64,000 nucleotides of DNA from Crotalaria pallida (GCA_037953625.1 CM075653.1:9858001-9922000); one strand, 5' to 3'. Shown: positions 1-12,030, counted from the first letter of the stretch. Numbers and translations: made by a program. The notes: generated from the sequence alone by a model not told the origin.

Positions 1-139
1 ATTAAGAAAGTTAGTTGAATGTATTTAATTTTTTTGAGTTCACAAAAGAAATAGACCATTTTAGAAAAGATGTATTAAGAATGAAACAAAAATTAAATGA
101 TACAACCACTTTGTTGAGATATTTTAGGAATAATTGTAT

Positions 140-231
140 TGGAAATAGAAAGTTAGTTAAATTTTGCTTATATTTAAGACCATAAATAAGATGTTTTTAT
201 TTGCTTATATTCGAGACCGGAGGGAGTACAT
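140..231. mobile_element. Terminal part of a Stowaway-like MITE
   Basis: The stretch ends in GACCGGAGGGAGTA, which resembles the conserved right end of plant Stowaway-type MITEs (terminal consensus around CTCCCTCCG with TA target duplication). GCTTATATT just inside the end also fits this group. The left terminus was not found, so only the end is called. It may begin before the window. Confidence 0.4.
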
Positions 232-504
232 GTTAAATTTAAACCTAATGCGTACTTGGAGTGTGGGTAAAATTTAACACATCCACCGAGGTCCTAGAGT
301 ACGTGTTAAATTTAACACTCACGTCTAAGCCTTGGAGTACTGGACAAAAAACTCATACACTTCTACAATGGTGTGTGGGTTATTTTTTGTCTATTTTTCA
401 CATATGCTCTTGTCAAAACGTACCGATTTAGTACGCTTCAACATTGGCATATAATATATTTTATATAAAAAAAATTAGAAACGTGGATTAAAACATACAA
501 GGTG
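232..504. other. Non-coding spacer
   Basis: AT-rich spacer with three imperfect repeats of a GTTAAATTTAA/AATTTAACAC motif around 234-320. No open frame with recognisable protein similarity was seen on either strand. Confidence 0.5.
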
Positions 505-680
505 TGAGTGGGAGTGAGTGTGTTTGGAAGTATGAGGGAGTGAGGGTGAGTGTGTATGGAAGTATGAGTGAGTGAGAAGTATTTTTGGAAGTATGAGGGA
601 GTAAGGGTGAGTGTGTATGGAAATATGAGTGAGTGAGAAGTATTTTTGGAAGTATTAGTGAGTGGGTGTGAGTAAAGAGG
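505..680. repeat. 61-bp tandem repeat, about 2.5 copies
   Basis: GGAAGTATGAGGGAG recurs at 526 and 587, and TATGAGTGAGTGAGAAG recurs at 564 and 625, giving a period of 61 bp. The unit is rich in GAGTG/GTGAG. A possible 110-residue reading on the minus strand is only the translated repeat (Ser/Thr/His/Leu-rich) and is not called as a gene. Confidence 0.8.
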
Positions 681-1149
681 TGAGACTGAGAAGAAGAAGA
701 AATAATTTTTTAAGTTGGGGTATTTTGAGCATAAACACACAAAAAAAATGTCTTCCCACATCTTGCTCATGTTACCCTCACCCTCTAACTTAGTTCACAA
801 CTTTTGGGTCACAAGTCAGGTTATAACCAATGAAAAAAGAATATTCCTTACTGATGATCGTAGAAAATCGATCGTAAGAATAATCATGATCCGATTGTAC
901 GATAGTATGAGTTCACAATGAGATGACAAAAAATATTCTCCCCATTTTTATTTCATTTTTGTAAGGTTTTTTTTCAACTATATTTCCAGTTGAAACATGA
1001 TTGTCTCATTGAAAATTGTATATGGTTAAAATAAAAATGACATATTTTAAATCATCCCAAATATGTAAGTTTGAATTAGAAATATGTAGTTTATGAAATT
1101 CATGAACATGAACATCACCAATTTTCAATATTGTTACTTTTTTTAGGAA
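681..1149. other. AT-rich intergenic sequence
   Basis: No supported gene, RNA gene or clear element. Short frames here have no recognisable protein signature. Confidence 0.5.
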
Positions 1150-1421
1150 GGCTTAAATATATTTATGTACTTAAAAATTATCGAGTTTTGATTTTACTCC
1201 TTATAAATTTTGTTTGTCCTTATATATTTCCGAATTTTGATTTTAATCATTTTGGATGATGTGTCAACACTACAATTGGACAAATGTGAAAGTCCTTCAC
1301 GTTATCCCTAAGGATCGTAACCAAAATTTTGGATAATTTAAGGACCAAAACCAATATAAAAAATTTTAGAGACTAAAATTAAAATTCACTAAATTTTAAG
1401 AGGAAAAAATATATTTAAACT
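1150..1421. mobile_element. MITE with imperfect terminal inverted repeats
   Basis: The left end GGCTTAAATATATTT and the right end AAATATATTTAAAC are imperfect inverted repeats about 270 bp apart. The interior holds inverted-repeat pieces (ACCAAAATTTTGG type) and the AAGGACCAAAACC / GAGACTAAAA wording typical of a common legume MITE class with GGCTTAAATA ends. It has no coding capacity and its ends are diverged, so it is an old copy. Confidence 0.55.
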
Positions 1422-3184
1422 TTTTACTAAATATGAATGTGAATTAGAAAAATCATTTTTTTTATAGTCATGTAACTTTTGTTCAACATTTACCCATTAA
1501 AATAACTAGTGGAAGTTACCCGTCGTCTCCTACCTTAGCTTGTCATGTAACGTGTTTAGTTTCATCTTTTTATAATGTGAGAATTTGACTTTTGTCGTGT
1601 ATATGAAAAAGATATTGTTCGTATAGATAAAATAATTATCTCTAGAAAAAGGATTAGTCTTCAAGTGTGGGTTTAGGGATACCCTTTATGCACAAAAAAA
1701 TATTTAACCAGTGGAAGTTACTTGTGTTGAGCAATGGTTGTTAAACTCTAGAGTCAGATCTTAAACTGTTATGAGTTTACAATTCTATGTCACAAAAATG
1801 AGATAGCTCTCATGTAAACTCTTTTTTTGTTAAATTCATAAGAATCTATGTAAGATCTAATAAATTCGATAAACTCTTGAATTGACTCTCAAATTTACTA
1901 GTTTACATTTGCACATTGATTTGGGATAAAAAGTAAATTTTTCTCATTTTCTAATACTTAGGTTGAATTATCTGTATTTTTCAATATATAATAGATTTAT
2001 AAAGCTTATTTTATTTTTTAGTATTATTGTTGTGTTGTTGTATCAAATTACAAAATAAAGTAAATAATCGAATAAAAATCATATATCAATTAGGGACAAA
2101 TATTGAGTTATGATTATGCTCCCTTTGGCACTATATTTAAGTCTTTTTGACAAAAAAAACACGTCTTTTATGAAAGTAAGTTAGTATTGTTGGTGATATT
2201 GGAAATGTAAACATTTGATATAGTTTTTCAAAACTATCTCTATAATTATTATTGAGATTCTAAAAAAATGTTAGTAAATAGGGCTCTTTGTGGAAAAGAA
2301 GTGATAATGTCACCAAAAATTGGAAAGAGAGCTTACATTAAGGACAAAAAAAATCTTCGAAAGGGACTTACATACTTTATATTTTTATTTATTTTCAAGT
2401 ATTGTTAAAATGATTAAAAATAATTTTGGAGTAGAATTTAAGTTATGTTTATATGGAGGATATATGTTTATAAACTATTATGGGTTTATCAATTGAGTTT
2501 ACTTTTTTTTTCATAGACAGTTTTTGAGAAATAAATCATCAATAAATCTACCAAATAATGTCTCTAGAGATTGAATTCAGTATATCCAATTCAAGCCTTA
2601 TACTTGATACATGAACATATCAACTATAGCAACTTGAGTTTAAAATTCAAGTTTACCTAAACTTCATGATTTTACTTGAACTCTGAAATTTGACAACTAT
2701 GATTGCGTTGAATCGACAATAATCACTCAGACCACGGCTAATCGTGCATGGGAAAAATAACAGAAGTTCGAACCCTGACCAATAACCCCATGGTGAATAG
2801 GGAAAATCAAAGCATTTTGATAAAGACAAATGTGCAAGAGGAAAAGAAAGCAACAAACAACAAAAATAAACAACAAGACTCAAGAGCATTATTATTCTTA
2901 TAGGACATATTCTAACTGTTATTTACATTTTATTAGGTCGTTAAGATGATTGTTTGGGTAGAGTTTAGGATTGGGTAGTAAATCTCAATGCATTCATATT
3001 GAATAATCATGAAACTGATTCATTACAAAACCAATCTTTTGAAAATGATGCATATCATTTAATAAACATTTTAAAATATATTCATGCATCATATTTTGGC
3101 TCAATAATAGGTTTAGAACTTATGTTTTTATATGTGAGTCAAGTTACATTTGGAATGCTTAAGTGTTTTTATAATTAACAATGT
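1422..3184. other. AT-rich intergenic sequence
   Basis: No supported gene. A tRNA B-box-like string (GTTCGAACC) at about 2766-2774 has no matching cloverleaf. The 78-residue minus-strand frame at 2653-2889 shows no recognisable family. Confidence 0.45.
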
Positions 3185-3640
3185 CATAATCGATTATGGA
3201 GCTTGTATAATCGGTTATGCTGTTAAAAATTTGTTCAGGAACTTATTCTAAAAATCCATTAACCAGGTAAGCTCTTTTTTAATCGGGTAAAATTATTAGC
3301 AGAGGCCAAAATCAGTTTGAAACTTGAACAAACTCCTTAAACGACTTGAACATATAAACCCAATATCAAAAGGGCATTTTTAAGAGAAACATTGAGCCAT
3401 TATTTTCTAGAGAATCAAAAGAGAATTTTCACAATCATTTCATCTCTTTCATTTCTGATCTCAATAACTCATCATTGTTCAGGTGAATTCATTGAGATTT
3501 GAGATTCAAAGATTCAAATGCTATAATTTGAGTTGTTCACTGCATATCAAAGTGTTCTTAGAAAGCAACACAAGTCAAGAAAGATTGAGGTGGAGGTATC
3601 ACCAATAGATCAAACGTTTCATAGGTGTGAGCTGTCACCT
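3185..3640. repeat. Degenerate LTR-like fragment with ATAATCGATTAT palindrome
   Basis: A 14-bp perfect palindrome CATAATCGATTATG lies at 3185-3198, followed by decayed relatives (TAATCGGTTA, TTAACCAGGTAA, TTAATCGGGTAA). This is the same kind of palindrome cluster seen in the LTRs further right. The downstream 5'UTR-like text (3390-3600) fits an LTR U5 region. There are no TG/CA ends and no TSD, so the element type is uncertain. Confidence 0.3.
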
Positions 3641-3746
3641 AGTTAGGGACAGACCCACGTGTATAATAGAGGGGGCTATAGCCCTCACTCCTTTTTTTTT
3701 TAAAAAAAAACTACACATACATATATATTAAGTTTTTCCCCCATTA

Positions 3747-4502
3747 TGTAACACCCCAAATTTTTAATCTCTGATTAATAAAAGTTAATTACAAAGTTTA
3801 TTTATAATTAATTACTTTTATTATAATCCTTGATTAATTATGTGTGTTGTGTATGTGTTTAATGAAAGAGAATATATGAAAAATATTTTGATAATTATTT
3901 TCATGTGAAAATATAAGTTTTGCATATTAGTCCTTATTTTAGGACCTAGAAGTAATATTAGAAAGGTTTTTGGAGGAAAATGAAATAAAATAAATTTTTT
4001 TCAAAAATTTGCCTAATCTAATCAATTAGAGCAAGGATCTAATCGATTAGAGTATGTCAGCAGTACCAGTGTCAGTGCGTTTGATGAGTAATCAACCACT
4101 AATCCCCTAAATTTGACACGAAATCAAGCCTAATACACTTCCTAAACACGCGTCAACCTGCATGAATGGCTGAATTGGCTATATAAACCCAGTTGATGAG
4201 AGATTGAAACCATTTTGCCAAGTTTCTGAGAAATTGCATGTGTTTTCTTTGAGTTAGGGTTCTTAATTTGCCCTCTCTCGCTCTCTTTCAATTCTGCATC
4301 ACAACCCATAAATCATACACCATTGCAAAGCTTAGATTTCAAGGTTCGCAATGCTATAAAAATCGTGAGCTAAGAGTGTGTGTGCAAGGAGAATCGAATC
4401 TTGCAAGTTGGAGTCTCATTTCTGCAGAAACAGAATCCTGAACCTTGGAGCTCACTTTAGGCTTTTATTTTGGTAAGCTCCTGTAACCATTGAGTCTCAA
4501 AC
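3747..4502 (+). mobile_element. Truncated Tekay-like gypsy LTR (5' part)
   Basis: It begins TGTAACACCCC, as the other gypsy LTRs here do, and follows their order: ATTAG-TCC-T...GACCTAGAAG tract, TTTTTGGAGG, palindrome pair CTAATCAATTAG / CTAATCGATTAG (about 4018-4056), TATA box CTATATAAAC (4179-4188), leader, and a 5' splice-site-like TTTTG|GTAAGC (donor GT at 4473). It stops where the next LTR begins at 4503. The missing right part is not found beyond 48623, so it was lost or rearranged. Confidence 0.75.
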
Positions 4503-4770
4503 TCTAACACCCCTAATTTTCTTCCTCCGAATAAATAAATAAATAAATTATAATTGTTATTTTATAATTAATTTAAGTTTATTTGAAACCTTTTATTTTT
4601 GTACATTATGCGTATTAAGAGATATAAAAATATGAGATATATTTTTATTGACAAATATTGTACAAAATACTAGTTTTGCAATTCAGTCCTTGGGGTATGA
4701 CCTAATTGCAATATTGAAAAGGTTTTTGGAGGGAAGTTAATTAAAATATAAATTTTTGAAAATTTCTATC

Positions 4771-4812
4771 GTGGTAATCAATTACCCTGACTTGGTAGTC
4801 GATTACCATAGT
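4771..4812. repeat. Promoter-proximal palindrome pair (ATCGAT type)
   Basis: GGTAATCAATTACC and GGTAGTCGATTACC are two copies of a GGTAATCGATTACC palindrome, each with one change, about 270-310 bp from the LTR start and upstream of the TATA box. The first has CG changed to CA at the centre. Confidence 0.8.
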
Positions 4813-5229
4813 GCAAAAACCTCAGCGTTGAGTGCGTTTGATGACTCAACGCTTGATTACACCCAAATCACCCAGTAATTGACACGAAATCGCTTCAAGG
4901 ATTAGTGGGAAACGCGTGTCGCCTTGCATGACACACGAATTGTCGTATAAATTAGCTTGTGTTGATGGAATTGCCTCCATTTTTGCATGTTAGAGGTTCT
5001 GAGACTCAGTTTAGGGTTCCTGAGTTCGTTGCTGAAATTCTCCTTTGTCTTTGAGAGTTAGGCTGAGAGTTACACACCATTACAGATCTTACATCTTGAG
5101 CTTTGCAAAGACATAGAGTTTGTGAGTTGAGATTGAGTGTGGAACGAGAACGAGGCTTATCAAGTTGAGGTGTTGAAGCTGTCAAGCCTCGGTTTCAGTT
5201 TCTGGAGCTTACTTTGAAGCTCGATTTTG

Positions 5230-6787
5230 GTAAGCACACAAAATCTCTTGTCCTCAAATTTGTTCCTACCTCTAGTGCATGTTGCAGATAACCTAATTTG
5301 ACCATTTCCCCCAATTCTTAATTTGGCTTTGCATGTCAAATTCTGTGGTCTTGGTACCCTGTCCAACTCTGTTTTGCATGTTGTGGGATTAGTGGATTTC
5401 TATGTTGGAGCCCCATTCTTTGTAAAGTTCTTGTTGGAGCACAACTTAAGGGTAATGCTGAAGCTATACATTCACTAGAATAAGAATAAAATGTTGTGTT
5501 TTGTGTTGAGAGCCACCATGAGGCTTTAAGGGTTTAGTTTGAAATAAGATTTTGACTTTGAGGCCAAATTGAACCCTAAGACTTGTTGGAGCAAGTTTGA
5601 TTTGTTGCATGTAAACTTAATTGATGCTGAAATCAAGTTAAAGATGAGTATATTTGAGTTTGATACTTGAAGTTGTTGAATTTCATGTTTTTATGCATAA
5701 TTGATGTGAGATTTGGATTTTCTGTTAATTGGCATGTTTTCAGTGTTGAGACATGTTTATTATGCATAAACAAAGCTCTATTGATCATTGGTTTAAGTTA
5801 AAATTGGTTAGATTCGAAAATGGTATGTTAAAACCCAAATTGTAGTGTATTTACTGTCAGAAGTACTCGAGTATTTCTGCAAATACTCGAGTATTGTCTG
5901 ATGCAGAATTTTCAAAGTTCATTTTAATACTCGAGTATCTAATGAACTACTCGAGTATTCTGGATTACCTGATGCAAAATTTTTTAGAACACAACGAACT
6001 ACTTGAGTATCTATACCGATACTCGAGTATCAAATATGAAATTGCTTAAAAATTCCATTTTCAACTTAAACACTTTTATTTAAACCTAATCATGCTAAAA
6101 GGAAATGATATACTCAGTCATTTAATAATTTTGGTTATTAATTATGCCATGCTTGATGGGTTTAATATTGTCTCTAGCCACAATGGTTGTGTGATGCAAA
6201 TGATGAGACTAATGGCTAACATTAATGAAAATATTAGTTGCATTCATGCATGGTGAATGGTGATAAGTTATCATTTGTCATGTTCGAGGAACATGAGGAG
6301 GGCCTCTGGGAGTGCCAAATGGTGCTGCTAGCTCGATGACACATTAAGGTTGACGATGTGGCCAGTATGTGGATATACTGTTGATGTGGTTATTACGTCT
6401 TCGCGACGTGACGCACGCATGAGGACCGGCGTTAAGTATCACAAAGTGATTATTATGTCTTCGCGGCGTGAAGTTCACCGGTGGGTGACGTTATGTATCA
6501 CCTTCGAGCTAAGTACGCCATACGTTCAGAGGAACGTATTAAAGTATTTTGGGAATACACTGATGTTATGGATGGACGTCCGTGAGAATGTTTAGATGGA
6601 GAATCTCAGGAATTGAGAGATGACATGCATCATGCCACTATAATTAAGGGAATTAATTATATATGAATTTGGCTTGATTATATGCATATGCATGTTGACT
6701 GATAACTTGATTATATGTGAATGTTTAATTCCAGTTATTCTTATTTGATTATGTGTATTTATATGCTTACCACTGTGCCCTTATTAG
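5230..6787 (+). other. Predicted intron in the 5' LTR
   Basis: The 5' splice site TTTTG|GTAAGC follows a leader-like exon. The 3' splice site CCCTTATTAG abuts GTGATG, where the LTR ORF starts. The same donor and acceptor positions occur in every long gypsy LTR of this window (60467-61939; 12766-13195 joined to 46440-47436; minus strand 26294-24346). Splicing is inferred from conservation of both sites, not shown. Confidence 0.5.
5863..6031. repeat. Intronic palindrome cluster (CTCGAG type)
   Basis: Five to six copies of TACTCGAGTAT lie within 170 bp at offset 1.36-1.53 kb from the LTR start. TGATGCAGAATTTT / TGATGCAAAATTTT spacers lie between pairs. One decayed copy reads CTTGAG (CG changed to TG). 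The corresponding cluster in the 3' LTR of the same element uses ATCGAT palindromes instead. Confidence 0.85.
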
Positions 6788-6790
6788 GTG

Positions 6791-7269
6791 ATGGCCAGAT
6801 ACCTAGCTTGCGTCGAGATCAGACCCATCCCTAGTGGTATATGGACATTCGAAGAGCACCGAGCTACTTTTGAGGGTGAGGTGGAGATTACTCTCTATCA
6901 CCCTAACCCCCTTGCTCATGTGCGACCTCGTAGGTTTAGGATCCTATCATTTATACTATGCACGTACCCCCGTTCTATACTTATAGAGGACCACCACCAG
7001 CTTGACCAGTACGTAGGTTTCACAGTTTTCGTTTTCGGGCAGCCACTCGTTCTCACCCCTCTGTTTCCAGAGTTTTTACTGATGATGATGTCCCTTCACC
7101 TGGTCCGATAGGTACTGATAGGACTGCACCAGTTGCAGATCCTAGGCCCAGTGGTAGGACATCTACCCCGTCGGACGAGATTGAGGAGGACCCTGAGGAG
7201 GGGGAGAGCGAGGATGAGGTACTAGTTGAGTTGGCTACTAGGCCTTGTGGAGGACCGAGTGGTTCCTAG
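6791..7269 (+). pseudogene. LTR-encoded ~160-aa ORF, frameshifted copy
   Basis: This is the same protein as the open copies at 47440 and 61943, starting at ATG just after a splice-acceptor-like TTATTAG-GTG. The N-terminal part reads MARYLACVEIRPIPSGIW, then HPNPL and RPRRFRI. A one-base loss near 6950 (GGATCCTATC versus GGATCCCTATC in the 47440 copy) breaks the frame. The acidic C-terminal part (DEIEEDPEEGESEDE) is still readable in the other frame up to the stop at 7269. No known domain is recognised. Function unknown. Confidence 0.7.
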
Positions 7270-7688
7270 GTATAGGCTTAGTATAGCTAGTACGGATCCT
7301 GGACCGTGATGTAGCTGCAGTGGACCCTGTCGGATGCTTGGAGGACCAGTCGACCTGCTCTTGGACATCTATTTTGATATGTGATATATTGTATATAGTT
7401 TTGAGATGTACGAGAGCTGAGGTCTTTTTATATTTTCAGTTTATGGACTATGTACTTGGGACTTGTATCACTTATGATGATGATGATCATGTGTACTTGG
7501 GATCTTTTCATATTATATAAATATATGATGTTTATATCACAACTGATCCTTAAGTACTATTTTATTCTGTGTACTCTGATTTTGGTTAAAAGTGAATTCG
7601 ACACTTGTTATAGTTTAATAATATTCAACCTCGCAAGACAAGGATAAGTTTGTAATACTAAATGTTTATGATTAGTGCAAGTCTGCTA

Positions 7689-10600
7689 TGGCAACTAGAA
7701 ACTAGATTCATACGAATGAGATGTTAGATCAGATCACTGATGATCTGGAAAGCATGCAACAACATCAAGCAAATCAGCCACATCCGTGCAATGCGAGAAA
7801 TTCGGAGGCTAAGACTCTTTCGGAATTTCGGAGTTGGAACCCTCCATCGTTTGAAGGAGGATACAAACCGGAGGAAGCCAATAAGTGGATATATGAGATG
7901 GATAAGATTTTTAGAACCCTGGATTGTACTGATGTTCAGAAGGTAGCATATGCAGTCTTTATGCTTGATGGAGAAGCGTAGAACTGGTGGAATCATACAG
8001 TTCAGTTGCTAAACTATGAGGGAAGAGCAATCAATTGGGGAGTATTTATGAATAAGTTTCTTAATAAATACTTTCCGGAAGATTTGAGAATAAAGAAGGA
8101 GATAGAGTTTATGCAATTAAAGCAAGGAGATATAAGTGTAGGAGAATATGCTGAGGCACTGATGAAGTATTCTCCCTACTACTTGTATAATCCTGATGAG
8201 CCAAGCAACTGTATTAAGTTTGAAAGTGGATTGAGGCCGGAGTTGAAGTCAGTTTTTAGTTATTAGAAGATACAGAGTTTTCCTACACTAGTAGATATGT
8301 GTCGGATGTATGAGGATGATAAGAAAGCTAAGGTGTTAGCGGTTCAGGCAAGGAGCAGCCAGCAGAGTTATGGACCACAAAGAAAGAAAGGATTTAATCA
8401 TCGGAATAAGAGTCCATACTCCAACAAGAACCAAGGCAAGGGTAAAGCTGTAGTTGATGACAGGGGCAAGTCTCGCAGTGATGTTCATTATTGTGAGAAG
8501 TGAAAGCATCATCATTATGGACGAATCTAATGGGCAACAAGTAGTTGTTTCAACTGTGGGAAGCAGGGTCATTTTGCTCGCGATTGCAAGGAACCTGTGA
8601 AGAGTAATTCCAATGGACCTGCTAGCAAACCCATGGCTCAAGGCAGAGTGTTTACCCTGAGGGGAGTAGAAGCTAACCAATCTCCTGATCTCGTGCAAGG
8701 TAACCATCTGCTCAATAATCAACCTTGCATGGTTTTATTTGATTCAGGAGCTACACATTCTTTTGTCTCTTATGAATGTGTGAATAGGTTGAATCTAGTA
8801 GTGTCGGATTCGCCTATCTGTTTTAAGATAGAAACCCCTACGGGATTACCCGTATTTGCTTCTAAAGTTTGTTTAGACTGTAGTGTCAATATATTTGATC
8901 GCGTCACTAAAGTAGATCTGATCTGTCTTCCTTTGTCACAATTGGATGTGATCTTGGGCATGAATTGGTTAAAGAAGAACCAAGTGATCATCAACTGTGA
9001 TAGAAAGACAATTCTATATAAAACCCTTGAACCCTAAGAATTCATGTGTTTGTTCTCGGTCATGGGAGAAGAAGGAGAGAAGCCGATTGAGGAGATCCCT
9101 GTTGTGAAAGATTTTCCAGAAGTATTTCCTGAGGAGATACCAGGATTACCACCGAAGAGGGAGATTGAGTTTGGAATAGAGTTAGTACCGGGAGCTGGTC
9201 TCATCTCTATTGCTCCTTATAGAATGGAACCACCATAAATGGCTGAGCTGAAAAAGCAAGTGGAGGAGTTGTTGCAAAAGCAACTAATCAGACCAAGCGT
9301 GTCACCTTGGGGAGCTTCGGTGTTGTTTGTAAGGAAGAAGGATGGAAGTATGCGTAAGTGTGTGGATTACAGACAGCTGAATAAGGTCACCATCAAGAAT
9401 AAGTATCATTTGCCAAGGATTGATGACCTTATGGATCAAGTTAGGAGAACTTCAATACTTTCCAAGATAGATCTGAGATCGGGTTATCATCATATCAGGA
9501 TACGGGAGGAAGATATACCCAAAACCGCATTTCGATCTCGATATGGCATTATGAGTATGTAGTAATGTCGTTCGGATTGACGAATGCACCTGCCATCTTC
9601 ATGGATTATATGAATCGGATTTCTAGACCATACTTGGATTCATTTGCGGTGGTATTTATCGATGATATTTTGGTCTATTCTAAGAATCCGGAGGAGTATG
9701 CGGAGCACCTTAGGATTGTGTTGAAAATCCTAAGGGAGAAGCAGCTATATGCCAAGCTCTCCAAATGTGAGTTTTGGTTGAGCGAAGTTAAGTTTTTGGG
9801 GCATGTGATTTCAAAGGAAGGAATCGCAGTAGATCCTGCAAAGGTGGATTTTGTATTGCAGTGGGAACAACCCAAGTCTGTGACTGAAGTAAGAAGTTTC
9901 TTAGGGTTGGCAGGATATTATCGTCGATTCATTGAAGGATTTTATAAGATAGCACTGCCCTTGACAAAGTTGACTCAGAAAGATCGACCTTTTGTTTGGG
10001 ATAATAAGTGTGAAAGGAGTTTCTGAGAATTGAAGGAAATGTTAACATCATCTCCTGTGTTAATCTTACCAGTTCCTTGCAAGAGCTTTGAAGTGTATTG
10101 TGATGCATCCGAGCAAGGACTTAGAAGTGTGTTGATGCAAGAAAGGTGGGTAGTTGCTTATGCTTCACGACAACTAAAGACGTACGAAGTGAACTACCCA
10201 ACACACGATTTGGAATTGGCTGTGATCGTGTTTGCTTGGAAGATATGGAGACATCATCCTTATGGCACTACCTTTTAGGTGTTTAGTGACCATAAGAGTT
10301 TGAAGTTCTTGTTCAATCAGAAAGAGTTGAACATGAGGCAGCACAGATGGATGAAGTTTTTGAAGGATTATGACTTTAAACTCCATTACCATCCCGGTAA
10401 GGCGAATGTGGTTGCGGATGTGATGAGAAGAAGGGCAATTCACAGAAGCTCTATGATGATAAAGGGAGCTACTCTGATTGAGAAATTAAGAGACTTAAGC
10501 TTGACAATAGAAGTTGAACCAACGGGTGTTAAGATGGGAATGTTGCAAATCACAAACGAGTTCGTGGACAGAATTCGTGAATTGCAACAGAAGGATGAAG

Positions 10601-11987
10601 AATTAGTGGAAAAGAGGAGATTGATGTCAAATAGGAAGGAAGTTGATTTTCATATTGGACCGGATGGAATTCTTTGATTTCGAACAAGAATTTGCATCCC
10701 GAAAGATTCAGAAGTGAGGAGGCTGATTCTTGATGAACCTCATAAGAGTAGAATGAGTATGCATTCGGGATCGACCAAGATGTATCAAGACCTGAAGAGG
10801 ATATTTTGGTGGTCAGGTTTAAAAAGAGATGTAGTAGAGTATGTGGCTTCATGCCTAGTGTGTTAGAAGGCTAAGGCCGAGCACCAGAAGCCTGGTGGGA
10901 AGCTACAATCATTGGATATCCCTCAATGGAAATGGGAGAGTATCTCCATGGACTTTGTATCTGGTTTGCCAAGAACAGTAGCAAATCATGATGCAATCTG
11001 GGTGATAGTGGGTCCTTTGACGAAGTCTGCACATTTTATTCCGATAAATATGCGTTATTCTTTGGAAAGACTCACCCAACTTTATATTAAGGAGATAGTT
11101 CGGTTACATGGTGTGCCTTTAAGTATTGTCTCGGATCGTGATCCTAGATTCACTTCAAGGTTTTGGCACAATTTGCATCCGGCCATGGGTACAGGGTTAA
11201 GGATGAGTTCTGCATATCATCCTCAGACTGATGGTCAATCGGAAAGAACTATTTAGTCTTTGGTTTTGAGGGCTTGTGCACTGGAAGAACAAGGAAGTTG
11301 GGATCAAGTGCTACCTCTCGCAGAATTCACCTATAATAATAGCTGTCATGCCAGTATAGGGATGGCATCATTCGAAGCCTTATATGGAAGAAAATGTCAA
11401 ACCCCACTATGTTGGTTCCAAGTGGGAGAGAACTTGATTATTGGTCCAGAAATTGTGCAATAGACGACTAAGAAAATTATGATGATTCGGGAAAGGATGA
11501 TGACGACTCAGAGTCGGCAAGGAGTTACGCAAATAAGAGAAGAAGGCCATTGGAGCTTTTGTAGGGTGATCATGTGTTTCATTGGATTGTTCCGATGAAA
11601 GGTGTTAGTCGAGCCTTGAAAACCCGAAAACTTTCACCTAAGTTTATTGGCCCTTACCAAATTCTCAAACGGATTGGTTCCGTTGCCTACCAAATAGCCT
11701 TACCTCCGTCCCTAGCCAATTTGCACAATGTATTTCATGTGTCTCAACTCAAGAAATATGTGCATGACCCAACCGTTGTTCTCCAAATTAGAACTGATGA
11801 CCTGACCTCGAAAGAAAACCTTACCTTTGAGGCTGGACCTGTTCGGATTGATGATCGAAGAGTCAAACAGCTCAGAGGAAAGGAAATTCCTTTAGTCAAA
11901 GTTATTTGGGAAAGCGGTGACGTATCAGAAGCGACGTGGGAATTAAAGGATAAGATGCGTCGAAGGTATGCGGAGTTGTTTTTGTAA
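7689..11987 (+). pseudogene. Gypsy chromovirus gag-pol, degenerate
   Basis: Reads in order: gag (NWGVFMNKFLNKYFPEDL; CCHC knuckle CFNCGKQGHFARDC, about 8549-8590), protease (VLFDSGATHSFVS, about 8732), reverse transcriptase (FIDDILVYSK, about 9655-9684), RNase H (YCDASEQGL, about 10095), integrase (MDFVSGLPRT; HPQTDGQSERTI, about 10950-11256) and a C-terminal chromodomain-like end (EATWELKDKMRRRYAELF). That order and the chromo-like end place it in Ty3/gypsy chromoviruses, Tekay/Del-like. It is dead: in-frame stops occur near 7979, 8264, 8501, 8528, 9036, 9236, 10024, 10276, 10675, 10864, 11256 and 11461, with frameshifts near 9545 (one base lost in the RYGHYEYVVM region) and between 11463 and 11574. 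The gag start is inferred from similarity to the MTTRN start at 30546. Confidence 0.9.
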
Positions 11988-12014
11988 GTTAGAATTTCGG
12001 GGACGAAATTCCTT

Positions 12015-12030
12015 GTAAGTGGGGGAGTAG
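12015..12030 (+). other. Polypurine tract of the old gypsy element
   Basis: The purine-rich TAAGTGGGGGAGTAG lies directly before the 3' LTR start TGTAACACCCC. It follows GGGGACGAAATTCC, a common pre-PPT string in plant chromoviruses. The same arrangement is seen inverted at 26968. Confidence 0.8.

Larger units (their letters stand above)
4503..7660 (+). mobile_element. 5' LTR of the old gypsy chromovirus (Tekay/Del-like)
   Basis: It aligns with the 3' LTR that starts at 12031: same TAACACCCCTAATTTTC start (first bases TC instead of TG), same CAGTCCTTGGGGTA tract, same GATGACTCA and leader text. Order: palindromes 4771-4812, TATA GTATAAATT (4944-4952), leader, donor TTTTG|GTAAGC (GT at 5230), intron-like stretch with a second palindrome cluster (5863-6031), acceptor TTATTAG (AG at 6786-6787), then the LTR ORF. 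The match ends near GATAAGTTTGTA (about 7657). The last 0.7 kb seen in complete LTRs is shortened and the PBS is missing, so the LTR/leader junction has suffered a deletion. Confidence 0.85.

Noticed and set aside
438..770. 110-residue open frame on the minus strand with repeated HTSIHTHPH-like text
   Set aside because: It is the translation of the 61-bp tandem repeat; low complexity and no family signature.
2740..2800. tRNA/SINE-like B box (GTTCGAACC)
   Set aside because: No acceptor or anticodon arm could be paired around it and no A box at the right distance; probably chance.
3640..3746. GGGGGCTATAGCCCTCACTCC followed by T- and A-runs, resembling the end of a DNA transposon
   Set aside because: A recurring plant repeat wording, but no opposite end was found, so no element is called.
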